Assembly (NCBI GenBank): GCA_045636065.1
Contig: JAZTWW010000049.1
Coordinates: 5,829 to 69,828 of the forward strand
Direction of reading: 5' to 3'
DNA: 64,000 nucleotides
Source: RGIG5050 sp045636065
GTDB lineage: Bacteria; Verrucomicrobiota; Kiritimatiellia; RFP12; UBA1067
The notes under the pieces were generated by a model that saw only the letters and a list, made by a program, of their open reading frames with translations, was not told where the DNA came from and did no database searches. The translations under genes were made by a program, and so were the position numbers. Below, piece after piece: positions 48,458 through 57,317 of this stretch. Each line of letters begins with the position of its first letter. Within the stretch, counting starts at the first letter, position 1.

Positions 48458-49582
48458 TCAGTTCGAGAGATGCTTTACGTCGTCCGCAATCCACTTGAGG
48501 GCGACCTCCTTTTCGGACGGAGTGAGAGTATCCAGGTCGATCCACGGAGGGAACGTCTTTCCGTCGGGGCCGGAGCTCCAGATTATGTAGCTCTGGTACG
48601 GCGGCGGAGAGTAGTAGTAGAAGTCGTTGCCCCATCCGTCGTGTACCGTCACCACCTTGAGGACGTACGGATTCGCGTGCCCGCCCGAGGAGTACACGTC
48701 AGGATACGGCTGGGGATAGAGCGACGCCTCGCCGCTTGAGGTGTTGACGCCGTAGAACTTGCCGCCGCCGCATACGATCCCCTCCAGGTTCGGCATCCAC
48801 CTTGCGGTGACGCGCTGGCTGGGCTGGTTCGATATGACGTAGGACTGCGATCCCTTGCCGCTGTCGCCCCAGAGCTGCATGACCTCGCTCCACGAGTAGT
48901 CGTCGCCGTTGTCGAGGCTCTTGAGCTTGCGGTTGTTGGCCGTCCACTGCGCGAAGCCGCCCTCGTAGAAGTCCTGGTCCGCGTTCATCATGAAGAGATA
49001 GCGCGGCAGAAGGAACGACATGAGCCCGAACTGGAACATCTGGACCTTGCGCCAGTCCGACTCGCCCTTGAGCGCGCCGAACTGCCCGGCGTTCTCGCAT
49101 CCGTCGAAGTTGTAGATCGTGGGATCCGCATCGAGGGCCTTGCTGTAGTCTTCGTACTTGTCGCTTCCGCTCTGGGCGCGCTTCTTGCACGTTTCCGCAA
49201 CCGCCTTCACGAACGAGGATTCGCTCTGAGGATACGGGAACTGCGCCGCCAGGGGCTGCGCACGGCAGGCGAGCCTTACGCGCCTCCAGCAATCGGAGTT
49301 GTCGGTTATGGGCGAGTTGTCGATGTCGTCAAGGCTCTGCACGCCGAACGTCTCGGGCTTGAGCGAAATGTCCTGCACGCCGTGGAGCGGCACGGGAGGA
49401 TAGCTCCCGTACGCCGCGTAGTAGCCCGAAAGGGCGTTCTCGATCTTCTGCATCCTGAGAACGGTCTTGTTCTTCTTCGTCGCGTCGTCGCCGACGCCGG
49501 CGAGGCGGAAGGTCATCGACATCAACGTGACGATGACCGCAACCGTTATCAGAAGCTCAAGGAGTGTAAATCCCTTTTTCAC
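48458..49582 (-). CDS. Large type II secretion-type pseudopilin
   Basis: 374 residues from a GTG start behind GAGGAGACG. KKG|FTLLELLITVAVIVTLMS, then KIENALSGYYAAYGSYPPVP, as in GspG-like proteins. A 300-residue ectodomain with aromatic-rich tail (GWGNDFYYYSPPPYQSYIIW, SSGPDGK) resembles the end of GspG plus an insertion. First pseudopilin after the GspF-like gene. Confidence 0.75.
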   Translation of the reverse strand: MKKGFTLLELLITVAVIVTLMSMTFRLAGVGDDATKKNKTVLRMQKIENALSGYYAAYGSYPPVPLHGVQDISLKPETFGVQSLDDIDNSPITDNSDCWRRVRLACRAQPLAAQFPYPQSESSFVKAVAETCKKRAQSGSDKYEDYSKALDADPTIYNFDGCENAGQFGALKGESDWRKVQMFQFGLMSFLLPRYLFMMNADQDFYEGGFAQWTANNRKLKSLDNGDDYSWSEVMQLWGDSGKGSQSYVISNQPSQRVTARWMPNLEGIVCGGGKFYGVNTSSGEASLYPQPYPDVYSSGGHANPYVLKVVTVHDGWGNDFYYYSPPPYQSYIIWSSGPDGKTFPPWIDLDTLTPSEKEVALKWIADDVKHLSN

Positions 49583-49611
49583 CTTGTCGTCTCCTCAAAT
49601 GCACGCCCTCA

Positions 49612-50919
49612 TCAGCCGCCCGCTCCGGAGACGTTGCTGATGATCTTGACCATAGGCATGAACATGGCGATGACGATCGTGCCGACGACTGCGGCGAGGA
49701 AGATGATGAGCGCAGGCTCGATGGCGGCGGTAAGGCCGCTCACGGCGTTGTCGACCTCGTCGTCGTACGTGTTGGCGACGCGGGTGAGCATGTCCGCCAG
49801 CGCGCCCGTCTCCTCACCGACCTGCACCATCGAAACGACCATGGGCGGGAAGACGCCGCACGCGGCGAGGGGATCGGTCATCGACTCGCCTTCCTTGACG
49901 GCGTCGTGGACGCTCTGGATGGCGTTGCGGATGACGAGGTTTCCGGTCGTGTCGCGCACGATGGAGAGAGCCTGGAGGATCGGAACGCCCGATCCGAGAA
50001 GCGTACCCAGAGTGCGCGTCACCTGCGAGACGGCAGAGCGCTGCACGAGCGTACCCGTAACGGGCATCTTAAGGCGCATATGGTCCAGCATCAGCGCGCC
50101 CTTCTTCGTCTTTCCTATCATCTTGTAGAGGACCACGAAGGCGACGAAGCCGATCGCGATCTGCCCGCCGTTGTGCTGGACGAATTCGGATGCGTCCATG
50201 ACGAACTGCGTCACAGGCGGCAGCTCCTCTCCGCCGAGGATGTCGTTGAACACCTGCTGGAACTTCGGGATGACCGTCACGAGCAGGAAGGCCGTGATGC
50301 CGACCGCGGCCGTCAGAACGACCATCGGGTAGATCATCGCGCCCTTGACCTTGTTCTTGATCTTCTCGGCCTTTTCGGCGAACTCGGCAAGCCTTGCGAG
50401 AACGACTTCGAGAACGCCGCCCGCCTCGCCGGCCTTGACCATGTTCACGTAGAGGTTGTTGAAGATCTTGGGATAGCCTGTCAGGGCCTCGGAGAACGTG
50501 CCGCCTCCCGAGATCGACTCGCTTATGCCCTCAAGGCAGTCCTGCAGGGCCGGCACGCGGTTCTGCTTCTTGACGACCTCGATGCATCGCATGAGAGGAA
50601 GGCCTGCGTTGACGAGCGTCGCAAGCTGGCGCGTGAAGGCCGTAAGGTCCTTCGTCTTCACCTTGCCGCGCATGAAGCTCGGAAGCTTGATGTTGAAGTT
50701 GAGGCCGCCCTTCTTCTTGCCGCCGCCAGCCGGGGCGGGTGCGCCGCCCTTCTTCTTCGCGGGGGCAGGCTGCGATGAGCCTTTGACCTCACCTATGGCC
50801 GTGGGCATCAACCCGCCGGCGCGGATTGCGGCTATCGCCTGGGAGCGGTCCGCCGCATCGATCGTTCCGCGCTGCTCCTGACCGGCGCTGTCGCGCGCGA
50901 TGTACTGAAATTTAGCCAT
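49612..50919 (-). CDS. gspF: Type II secretion/type IV pilus inner-membrane platform protein
   Basis: 435 residues. N-terminal YIARDSAGQEQRGTIDAADR, a Lys/Pro/Gly linker (about 48-80), then two GspF domains: LTAFTRQLATLVNAGLPLMR with NMVKAGEAGGVLEVVLARLA, and SQVTRTLGTLLGSGVPILQA with SMVQVGEETGALADMLTRVA. Three membrane helices. GspF/PilC anchors the assembly ATPase, but no GspE, GspD or prepilin peptidase gene is in the window. Start at 50919 (MAKFQYIARD). First gene of the directon. Confidence 0.92.
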   Translation of the reverse strand: MAKFQYIARDSAGQEQRGTIDAADRSQAIAAIRAGGLMPTAIGEVKGSSQPAPAKKKGGAPAPAGGGKKKGGLNFNIKLPSFMRGKVKTKDLTAFTRQLATLVNAGLPLMRCIEVVKKQNRVPALQDCLEGISESISGGGTFSEALTGYPKIFNNLYVNMVKAGEAGGVLEVVLARLAEFAEKAEKIKNKVKGAMIYPMVVLTAAVGITAFLLVTVIPKFQQVFNDILGGEELPPVTQFVMDASEFVQHNGGQIAIGFVAFVVLYKMIGKTKKGALMLDHMRLKMPVTGTLVQRSAVSQVTRTLGTLLGSGVPILQALSIVRDTTGNLVIRNAIQSVHDAVKEGESMTDPLAACGVFPPMVVSMVQVGEETGALADMLTRVANTYDDEVDNAVSGLTAAIEPALIIFLAAVVGTIVIAMFMPMVKIISNVSGAGG

Positions 50920-50984
50920 TATGCTCGCCTCGTCTTGTGGCCGCACACCCTCTAATGGACGCTCGGCCGGATTCTGATGTTCAA

Positions 50985-51014
50985 ATTATACCGCAAACCG
51001 ACCCGCCTTGTCAA
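50985..51014 (-). promoter_or_regulatory. Promoter of the pseudopilin directon
   Basis: Minus-strand perfect TTGACA (51014-51009), an 18-bp spacer, perfect TATAAT (50990-50985), overlapping the end of the flavodiiron gene. About 65 bp before gspF. Confidence 0.82.
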
Positions 51015-52186
51015 TACGCAAGGACTTTCGCCAGCGCGGCGACGGATGCGCGCGTCTCGGCGGAAAGCGCTCCCTTGAGCGTCACGACAGGCTCCGCGAA
51101 GGTGATCTCCTTGGACTTCTCGAACATCCCCTTGATGATTCTCGCCGCCTGCGGCGCCCACGATCCGTTCTCCACTATCGCGACGGTGCGCTTCTGGTAG
51201 AGGCGCTCGACGAGCGCGAGGACGAACTCCTCCATCTTCGGGAAGACGCCCGCGTTGTACGTGGTGGTGGCGAGAACGAGCTTCCCGTAGCGGAACGCAT
51301 CCTCAACCGCCTCGTGGAAATCCTCGCGCGCGAGATCGGCCATCGACACCTTCGGGCAGCCCGCCTTGACGAGCTCGTCCTTCAAAAGCTCCGCGGCCTC
51401 CTTCGTGTGGCCGTAGACGCTCGTGTAGGCGATGAAGACGCCTTCCGTCTCGACTCCGTACGACGACCACACGCCGTACTTCGCGAGCGCGTTTGCGAGG
51501 TCCCCGCCTTTGAGGACGTATCCGTGCAGAGGGCAGACAGTCTCGATTGCGAGCGCCGCGGCCTTCTTGAGAACGGCCTGCACCTGCATGCCGTACTTGC
51601 CGACGATGCCAAAGTAGTACCTGCGCGCCTCGCAGTCCCATCCCTCGTCGTCCTCGACGTCGTTAGCGCCGAACTTGCCGAACCCGTCGGCGGAGAAGAG
51701 CGTGCGGCTCTTGGCGTCGTAGGTCATCACCACCTCGGGCCAGTGCACCATCGGGGCGGCGATGAACGAGAGGACGCGCCCTGCTCCAAGGTCGAGCGTC
51801 TTCCCTTCGCCAACGACAACGCGCCTCCCGGCGAAATCGGTGCCGAAGAACTGCGCCATCATCTTGAACGCCTGGACGCTCGAGACGATCTGCGCGTTGG
51901 GGTACGCCTGGGCGAACGCGGCGATGCCAGAGGAGTGGTCGGGCTCCATGTGCTGGACGATAAGGTAGTCCGGCTCGACGGACGCGGCCTTGATGTTATC
52001 GAGCCACACATCGGCGAAGCGGCCGTCCACCGCGTCCATCACCGCAGTCTTCTCGCCCCTTATAAGGTAGCTGTTGTACGCCATACCGTTGGGAACGGCG
52101 AACTGCCCTTCAAAGAGATCGATCTTGTGATCGTTGACTCCGACGTACTCGATGCCCTCTGCAACCGTCATGTCGTAGAAATTCAT
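51011..52186 (-). CDS. Flavodiiron protein (A-type flavoprotein)
   Basis: 391 residues. N-terminal metallo-beta-lactamase-fold diiron domain with ligands in HMEPDHSSG, APMVHWPEVV, LFSADGFG and PLHGYVL. C-terminal flavodoxin domain from about residue 250 (IAYTSVYGHTKEAAELLKDE, TTTYNAGVFPKMEEF). FMN-linked diiron enzymes reduce O2 to water or NO to N2O, protecting anaerobes. No rubredoxin fusion. Start one base after the glyS stop, so co-transcribed. Fits an anaerobic host. Confidence 0.93.
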   Translation of the reverse strand: MNFYDMTVAEGIEYVGVNDHKIDLFEGQFAVPNGMAYNSYLIRGEKTAVMDAVDGRFADVWLDNIKAASVEPDYLIVQHMEPDHSSGIAAFAQAYPNAQIVSSVQAFKMMAQFFGTDFAGRRVVVGEGKTLDLGAGRVLSFIAAPMVHWPEVVMTYDAKSRTLFSADGFGKFGANDVEDDEGWDCEARRYYFGIVGKYGMQVQAVLKKAAALAIETVCPLHGYVLKGGDLANALAKYGVWSSYGVETEGVFIAYTSVYGHTKEAAELLKDELVKAGCPKVSMADLAREDFHEAVEDAFRYGKLVLATTTYNAGVFPKMEEFVLALVERLYQKRTVAIVENGSWAPQAARIIKGMFEKSKEITFAEPVVTLKGALSAETRASVAALAKVLAY

Positions 52187-52187
52187 C

Positions 52188-53798
52188 TCAAAACTCCAGT
52201 TCTCTTTCCATCTTTGCGATAAATGCGTCGATCGTCATGCGCTCCTGCTGCATGGAATCGCGCTCGCGCACAGTAAAGGTGCCGTCCTTCACGCCCTCGG
52301 GATCGACCGTGATGCACCACGGCGTTCCGATCTCGTCCTGGCGGCGGTAGCGCCTGCCGATCTGGCCGCTTTCGTCCCAGAAGACGTTCACCTTCTTCCT
52401 CAGCTTGAGGAATATGTCGCGCGCCATCTTCATCGACGTCTCGTCCTTCTTGACGAGCGGGAATACGGCCACCTTGACGGGGGCCACCTTCGGATGGAAC
52501 CGGAGGACCGTGCGGACGTCCTCCTTGCCCTTGGCGTCCACAAGCTTCTCCTCCTCGTAGGCCTCGCAGAGAAGAGCGAGCATGAGCCTGTCGACACCGG
52601 CGGAGGGCTCTATCACATGGGGGATGTAGCGGCCGTTGAAAAGATCCTCGCAGAAGCTCTTCGCCTCGGCCTCGACCTGCTCCTTCGCCTCGTGCGTCTG
52701 GGGCTTCTTGCGCGCCACCCATTCGGCCTGCGTCTTCGCGATGAACGCCGCGCGCGCCGCATCGTCCATCCCCTTCGCCGCCTGCTTGAGCGGATCGTCG
52801 AAGACGCTCTGCGGTTCGCCGGAGTGGATCTGGTGCTGCCTCAGGTCGAAGTCGCTTCTGGCGGCGATGCCCTCAAGCTCCTGCCTGCCGAACGGGAAGT
52901 CGTACTCGATGTCGACGCAGGCCCTGGCGTAGTGCGCGAGCTCGTCGGGCTTCTGCCAGTATTCGACGAAACGCTCGGGCGGAAGGCCGACGGCCGTAAG
53001 GAAGCGCTTGCGCTGCTCGACCCAGTACTTGTGCCAAACCTCCCAGCCCCAGTCGTCCTGCGGCTCGCCGGCGAGGTCGGGGTTGTCCGCAAGCGTGACG
53101 ACATGGCCGTGGAGGATCTCGACGGCCTCGTCGGGGCGGATGAAGAACTCTAGCTCCATCTGCTCGAACTCGCGGCTCCTGAAGGTGTAGTTCCTCGGAG
53201 TCACCTCGTTGCGGAAGCTCTTGCCCATCTGCGCTATGCCGAAGGGAACCTGGAAGCGGCTCGTGGAGACGACGTTCGTGAACTGCGCGAAGATGGCCTG
53301 CGCCGTCTCGGGGCGGAGGTACGCGACGTTCGAGGGGTCGTCGATCGGGCCGACGACCGTCTTGAACATGAGATTGAAGGGCTTGGGCTCGGTCATCTCG
53401 CCGCCGCAGTACGGGCAGGAGAGCGTCCCTTCCGGGTTGTGCGGCTTGGGCTTATGCTTCTGCTCGGCGAGGATGTCGCCGATCTGGTCGGCGCGCATGA
53501 GCTTCTTGCACTCCTTGCACATCGTCATCGGATCCGAGAACGTGTCGAGGTGGCCCGACGCCTTCCAGATCTTCGGGTGCATTATGATCGTCGCATCGAG
53601 GCCGGCAACGTCCTCGCGGCCCCTCACGGTGAACTGCCACCAGGCGTCCTTCACGTTGCGCTTGAGTTCGCATCCAAGCGGGCCGTAGTCCCAGAAGCCC
53701 GGCATTCCGCCGTATATCTCCGAAGAGTGGTAGATGAATCCGCGCCGCTTGCAGAGCGATGCCAGCGGGTCGAGAGTGGATTTGTTCTCCTCTGCCAT
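52188..53798 (-). CDS. glyS: Glycyl-tRNA synthetase (single-chain, class II)
   Basis: 536 residues, the alpha2 type. Motif 1 region YGPLGCELKRNVKDAWW, motif 2 GKSFRNEVTPRNYTFRSREF followed by EQMELEFF, motif 3 SAGVDRLMLALL. The C-terminal anticodon-binding domain is KVAVFPLVKKDETSMKMARD and RRYRRQDEIGTPWCITVD. A zinc-like insertion is visible (CKECKKL and SCPYCGGEM). It lies 12 bp after the repeat protein. Confidence 0.96.
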   Translation of the reverse strand: MAEENKSTLDPLASLCKRRGFIYHSSEIYGGMPGFWDYGPLGCELKRNVKDAWWQFTVRGREDVAGLDATIIMHPKIWKASGHLDTFSDPMTMCKECKKLMRADQIGDILAEQKHKPKPHNPEGTLSCPYCGGEMTEPKPFNLMFKTVVGPIDDPSNVAYLRPETAQAIFAQFTNVVSTSRFQVPFGIAQMGKSFRNEVTPRNYTFRSREFEQMELEFFIRPDEAVEILHGHVVTLADNPDLAGEPQDDWGWEVWHKYWVEQRKRFLTAVGLPPERFVEYWQKPDELAHYARACVDIEYDFPFGRQELEGIAARSDFDLRQHQIHSGEPQSVFDDPLKQAAKGMDDAARAAFIAKTQAEWVARKKPQTHEAKEQVEAEAKSFCEDLFNGRYIPHVIEPSAGVDRLMLALLCEAYEEEKLVDAKGKEDVRTVLRFHPKVAPVKVAVFPLVKKDETSMKMARDIFLKLRKKVNVFWDESGQIGRRYRRQDEIGTPWCITVDPEGVKDGTFTVRERDSMQQERMTIDAFIAKMERELEF

Positions 53799-53810
53799 TT
53801 TGTCCCTGTC

Positions 53811-54239
53811 CTATTTCTGCTTTGTTGCCTGGATGCGTCCCTGCGCATCGCGGTACGTCGTCTTCCCGTAGCTGTCGGTGGTGGAAGTCCCCGTTATGCG
53901 GCCCATGGCGTCGCGGTATGTGGTCTTCCCGTAGCTGTCGGTGGTGGAAGTCCCCGTTATGCGGCCCATGGCATCACGGTATGTGGTCTTCCCGTAGGAG
54001 TCGGTTGTGGCAGTTCCCTGCTGGCGGCCCATCGCGTCGCGGTACGTGGTCTTTCCGCGGGAGTCGGTGTCGGCGGTTCCCTGCTTGCGGCCCATTGCGT
54101 CGCGGTACGTGGTCTTCCCGCGGGAGTCCGTGTCGGCAGTCCCCTTCTGGCGGCCCATCGCATCGCGGTAGACCTCCTTCGAACCTGCAAACGAGACCGC
54201 CGACATGGCGGCAAGCGCAACAACGAGGATGTTATTCAT
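53811..54239 (-). CDS. Exported protein of six YRDAMGR repeats
   Basis: 142 residues. The start at 54239, behind AAAGGAG, gives a signal peptide (MNNILVVALAAMSAVSFA). The mature part is about six 20-residue repeats of the form TTYRDAMGRxxGTxxTDSxG, the last diverging to YRDAQGRIQATKQK. Similar YRD..GR.tGt repeats occur in small bacterial proteins of unknown function. No Cys. Its own promoter lies 28 bp upstream; glyS follows 12 bp downstream, an odd pairing. Confidence 0.75.
   Translation of the reverse strand: MNNILVVALAAMSAVSFAGSKEVYRDAMGRQKGTADTDSRGKTTYRDAMGRKQGTADTDSRGKTTYRDAMGRQQGTATTDSYGKTTYRDAMGRITGTSTTDSYGKTTYRDAMGRITGTSTTDSYGKTTYRDAQGRIQATKQK
53826..54170 (-). repeat. Tandem 60-bp repeats encoding YRDAMGR units
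   Basis: About 5.7 tandem units of roughly 60 bp with strong nucleotide identity. CGGCCCATNGCGTCGCGGTA and GTGGTCTTCCCGTAGCTGTC recur on the plus strand. Near-identity between units at 53880-54000 suggests recent duplication or copy-number variation. Confidence 0.85.
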
Positions 54240-54266
54240 GCCACACTCCTTTCTTACAGGCTTGAT

Positions 54267-54295
54267 ATTATACCACCCCCAAGCCCCCAAATCAA
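54267..54295 (-). promoter_or_regulatory. Promoter of the repeat protein-glyS-flavodiiron unit
   Basis: Minus-strand TTGATT (54295-54290), a 17-bp spacer, perfect TATAAT (54272-54267). Confidence 0.8.
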
Positions 54296-54545
54296 GCCGT
54301 AAATCGCACTCGGCGGATTTAGGGGGAAGGAGGATCAATGGAGAAAGCGAATTAGGGGAAGGGATACAAGGGATCAAAGGGATCTAAGCGATAAATCCGA
54401 TGAATGGACTGTGAATGGGCGCGGCACCTCCTCGCTTCCCCGTCTATGCCTCCATCCTCCATCCGAGCGGAGCCAAGGGTGAAGCCGCTCAGTTTAGCCG
54501 CATGGGGTGGCAATATGGGGGTGGCAGAGGCGAAATATAGTCCAT
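54296..54545. other. Non-coding stretch
   Basis: I see no gene here. A degenerate run of about 10-bp units (AAGGGATACA, AGGGATCAAA, GGGATCTAAG) lies at 54357-54389, and base composition is mixed. It ends in the palindromic element copy A. Confidence 0.5.
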
Positions 54546-54797
54546 AGAGCTTGGAGGCCTTTCGCCCCGGCGACGTTTCGCCGAGCCGGTGCGGCACTAA
54601 CGCATGTAATCAAACTCTCTTGGCGAGGCGAACCGAGCGAGGGCCCGAATTATTCTCTCAAGCTAATAAACTTATGGGCCCGAGCGTTCGCCGGGGCGAG
54701 AAAGGCCGGAAAGCCCCGAAGATCATTGCGCAGCCTGCCACCAAAACTGCGCGAGCCCCATGCGCGCTATGAGCGGTTCCCGCCCATTGCGGAGCGC
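54546..54797 (+). repeat. Palindromic repeat element, copy A
   Basis: Contains inverted arms GGCCTTTCGCCCCGGCGA (54556-54573) and its near-complement (54688-54707) around about 114 bp that includes two GGGCCC palindromes. The outer part (54708-54797, with CTGCCACCAAAACTGCGCG and CCCATTGCGGAG) is also shared. Copy B at 57318-57546 is inverted relative to it and diverges in the centre. Copy C at 63559 shares the central part. No transposase. It resembles a dispersed palindromic element or MITE. Confidence 0.75.
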
Positions 54798-54890
54798 AAA
54801 CCGATGTATGTCGCCCCGAAGACCCGCCCTTCACCATATTCCGCCACTAGCATCTGGGCGATTACTTTGGGGACAGCCTCTGATAAAATC
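54767..54890 (-). pseudogene. C-terminal remnant of a gene like 57544-58659
   Basis: Minus-strand reading gives ILSEAVPKVIAQMLVAEYGE followed by GRVFGATYIGL, nearly identical to the end of the protein at 57544-58659 (ILSEAVPNEIAQMLVAEYGE, GRIFAPPYIGL). The upstream part of the gene is missing and is replaced by the methyltransferase gene, whose stop codon is directly adjacent. Its own stop now lies inside repeat copy A. Confidence 0.75.
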
Positions 54891-56546
54891 CTATGAGAAT
54901 GCAAAATACTGCTCGACCATTTTCTGGCAACGTCTGCCGCCTGCCCTTGAAACGACGCGTTCCACACATGTATCGATTTTCGCAATATCACGCTCTCCAT
55001 AAAGCCCGACAAGAGAATCAATGTCTTGCGCATCAAGGCTGTCCCATGCCGGTATGTGTACGCTCCTGAGATTCTGCGCCTGATAGCGAATGCTTCCGCC
55101 TCGCATCTGTGTCGAAAAGCGCCTCACTTGATCCGTGACAAAGGAGCTTCGCAATATGACGCACAGTGCCTTCATATTCCACGAATTAGATGTTATCCAA
55201 TACACGTTATGGTGCGGATAATATTCGCCATGTTCATCTAGCGCCACATTGCCGCCCTTCTGGATGTCAGGCAAAAGTATCTTTACGGATTTGAGCGTGC
55301 TGTACTTGATTCTGTCAAGTGTCCTATACCATGAGTCAGGATGTTTCCGCGCGCAGTAGCGGGATTTCAGCTTTTCGGCATTATTGTTCAAGTATGCCCT
55401 GGCTTTGGGGAACCTGTCCAAATCAAGCATAAGTCTGTCGTCAAAATGATCGTATGGATTAAGCATGTATCTGCTGTTCCATTCGATACATCCATCCCTA
55501 ATGTCATCTGACGTTACAAGCGGCAGAAGACAAGATTCCTCTATTTCCGCATTTTTCTGGGGATCCAGGTAGATTTCATCGGCCCCTGACGCGACGCCTA
55601 TGCCGACATGCGTGCCGACGCCAGATTCCTCGATTGTAGGGAATCTGCCGGCAATATCCTCCAGCCGCGCCTTTTCGTCTCTGTCGGTGCTCGCCCAAGG
55701 CTCACCATGTCGATACCATTTGTCGAAGCGGCACAAGCATGATTTTGCAACGCCTGTCATGCACATAGACAAAGCATCGCCCTCGATTGACGAAATCTCT
55801 CCGGCATATGTCTCTCGCCCGACATGACGATCAATTACGTATATCGCCGGATATGCCGACACTGCGGTCTCAAAAGGCTGCGAATGCTCCATGTTCAAGT
55901 AAAGCGCCACATGGAAATCCTCGCCTATCATATGTCTCAGACGCTTCCCGTAGTTGGTTCTGACGAACCTATTGGAGCAGATGAACGAGAGAACGCCGCG
56001 TTTCGACAAAAGCGATAGTGACCGCTCGAAAAACGGCACGTAAATGTCGCACCGTTCAGTGAACGTGGCATACCGCGCCTTGTACCATTTTTGCTTATCG
56101 GTTGATAGATTGTCAAAGCGTATATATGGCGGATTGCCAATCACCACGTCGAAATGGGCACCTTCAAAATCGTAAAGAAGAAAATCCTCGCAGAAGAACC
56201 AGCGATCGACAAGCCTTTCGCAAACATCTTCCGGACAGCCAGCACAGACAAGTTTTGCCTTTACGGACTTGCGGACCAGCGAAATACTTTCACTGGAAAT
56301 ATCGAATGCTGCAAGAAAGCCGTCAAGTGATTCATCGCGCCAGTCGGGCGTCTCGGAAATAAGCGAGTCAACAATTGGCAACACAAACGCACCATCCCCG
56401 CAACTTGGCTCAAGAATCCGCAGCCCGCTCCATTTGCTAAAGCCGCCGGCGCGTCTGGTCTCGTGCATCATGTATAAAACGACCTCCGGGCGCGTGAATA
56501 CGGCGCCTGTCGTTCGATGAGTAGGGACTGAGATGCCGAGTTTCAC
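54891..56546 (-). CDS. DNA adenine N6-methyltransferase, PaeR7I/XhoI type
   Basis: 551 residues, start GTG at 56546 overlapping the endonuclease stop (GTGA). Motif X region TGAVFTRPEVVLYMM, motif I LRILEPSCGDGAFVLPIVD (AdoMet binding) and motif IV IGNPPYIRF (catalytic NPPY) give the gamma-type order of N6-adenine enzymes. A C-terminal target-recognition domain occupies about 300-520. The partner restriction gene suggests CTCGAG as target, by family inference. G+C is visibly lower than in flanking core genes, consistent with acquisition. Confidence 0.9.
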   Translation of the reverse strand: MKLGISVPTHRTTGAVFTRPEVVLYMMHETRRAGGFSKWSGLRILEPSCGDGAFVLPIVDSLISETPDWRDESLDGFLAAFDISSESISLVRKSVKAKLVCAGCPEDVCERLVDRWFFCEDFLLYDFEGAHFDVVIGNPPYIRFDNLSTDKQKWYKARYATFTERCDIYVPFFERSLSLLSKRGVLSFICSNRFVRTNYGKRLRHMIGEDFHVALYLNMEHSQPFETAVSAYPAIYVIDRHVGRETYAGEISSIEGDALSMCMTGVAKSCLCRFDKWYRHGEPWASTDRDEKARLEDIAGRFPTIEESGVGTHVGIGVASGADEIYLDPQKNAEIEESCLLPLVTSDDIRDGCIEWNSRYMLNPYDHFDDRLMLDLDRFPKARAYLNNNAEKLKSRYCARKHPDSWYRTLDRIKYSTLKSVKILLPDIQKGGNVALDEHGEYYPHHNVYWITSNSWNMKALCVILRSSFVTDQVRRFSTQMRGGSIRYQAQNLRSVHIPAWDSLDAQDIDSLVGLYGERDIAKIDTCVERVVSRAGGRRCQKMVEQYFAFS

Positions 56547-57262
56547 GATTGTGCAACTAGATGATTGTAGAGCGACGAGAAGAAACGCATGGCACCAACA
56601 GCCTCACCTCCATCGCACACCGAAGCTGTCGCCTTGTCAGATACCAGAAGCGCCGTGGCCGTATAATCGCGTTCTAGCACAAGTCGTTCGCAAAGAATCT
56701 CGTATCGCCTGAGATAGCTTGTGCCTTCAAACACGGGAAGCGGCGGCAACGGGCTTTTGGCAATATTGACGGCACGATCTGAAGCAGGGGAATTTTCCAA
56801 GAAAAACAGATAACCAAGCCAAGGTGCAGGCACGACGCCAAAAACGCGCTCACGGTATGCCGTCCAAAAATCCCGTGACACGCCAAGCACTTCTTCTGAA
56901 CGGTTGTTGAAATTATTCCCGAAACTGCCGCTTTGAGACTTCAACTCTATCGCCGCGACGAGCTTGCCTTCACGAAGCACTACAATGTCCCAGTTTTTCT
57001 GCGGCCGATAATATCCCGGAACTGGAACAGCCCTGTCGAAAAATATCTCAGTTTTTGCGAACCCTGCCATTACGCAAATTTCCTCGATTAGCTTGGCAAA
57101 GCCATCGAGATGGCGGCCACCCGTAACTTGGCCTCGCGTTCCAGCATCGGAAGTGCCACGCTTTTTCTGCGCTGACGCCTGCTGTTGCCGCGTTTTCCAG
57201 TAAAACTTGGCCGCTTTCTTCAGCTTTTGCTGGAATTCAGTTTCTGTATAAGGAAATGACAT
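56543..57262 (-). CDS. Type II restriction endonuclease, XhoI/PaeR7I family
   Basis: 239 residues. The PD-(D/E)XK core is recognisable: WDIVVLREGKLVAAIELKSQ followed by SGSFGNNFNNRSEEVLG, a hallmark of the XhoI/PaeR7I family. GGRHLDGFAKLIEEI and PWLGYLFFLENSPAS also match. It would cleave CTCGAG if specificity follows the family. The ATG at 57262 lies only six bases from the -10 box, so the mRNA is probably leaderless. G+C is low compared with neighbours. Confidence 0.92.
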   Translation of the reverse strand: MSFPYTETEFQQKLKKAAKFYWKTRQQQASAQKKRGTSDAGTRGQVTGGRHLDGFAKLIEEICVMAGFAKTEIFFDRAVPVPGYYRPQKNWDIVVLREGKLVAAIELKSQSGSFGNNFNNRSEEVLGVSRDFWTAYRERVFGVVPAPWLGYLFFLENSPASDRAVNIAKSPLPPLPVFEGTSYLRRYEILCERLVLERDYTATALLVSDKATASVCDGGEAVGAMRFFSSLYNHLVAQS

Positions 57263-57268
57263 GCTGAT

Positions 57269-57298
57269 ATTATACCATTTTCCTTTCTGGGACTGCAA
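57269..57298 (-). promoter_or_regulatory. Promoter of the restriction-modification operon
   Basis: Minus-strand TTGCAG (57298-57293), an 18-bp spacer, perfect TATAAT (57274-57269). Predicted start of transcription falls at or next to the A of the endonuclease ATG. Confidence 0.72.
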
Positions 57299-57317
57299 CT
57301 GCAACTTTTCTTAAAAG

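Noticed and set aside
54507..54896. 129-codon plus-strand frame within copy A
   Set aside because: The frame is kept in part in copies B and C (GKPR, PKLR-PHA-YER), but there is no ribosome site and the units are palindromic DNA, so conservation of the peptide probably reflects conservation of the repeat.
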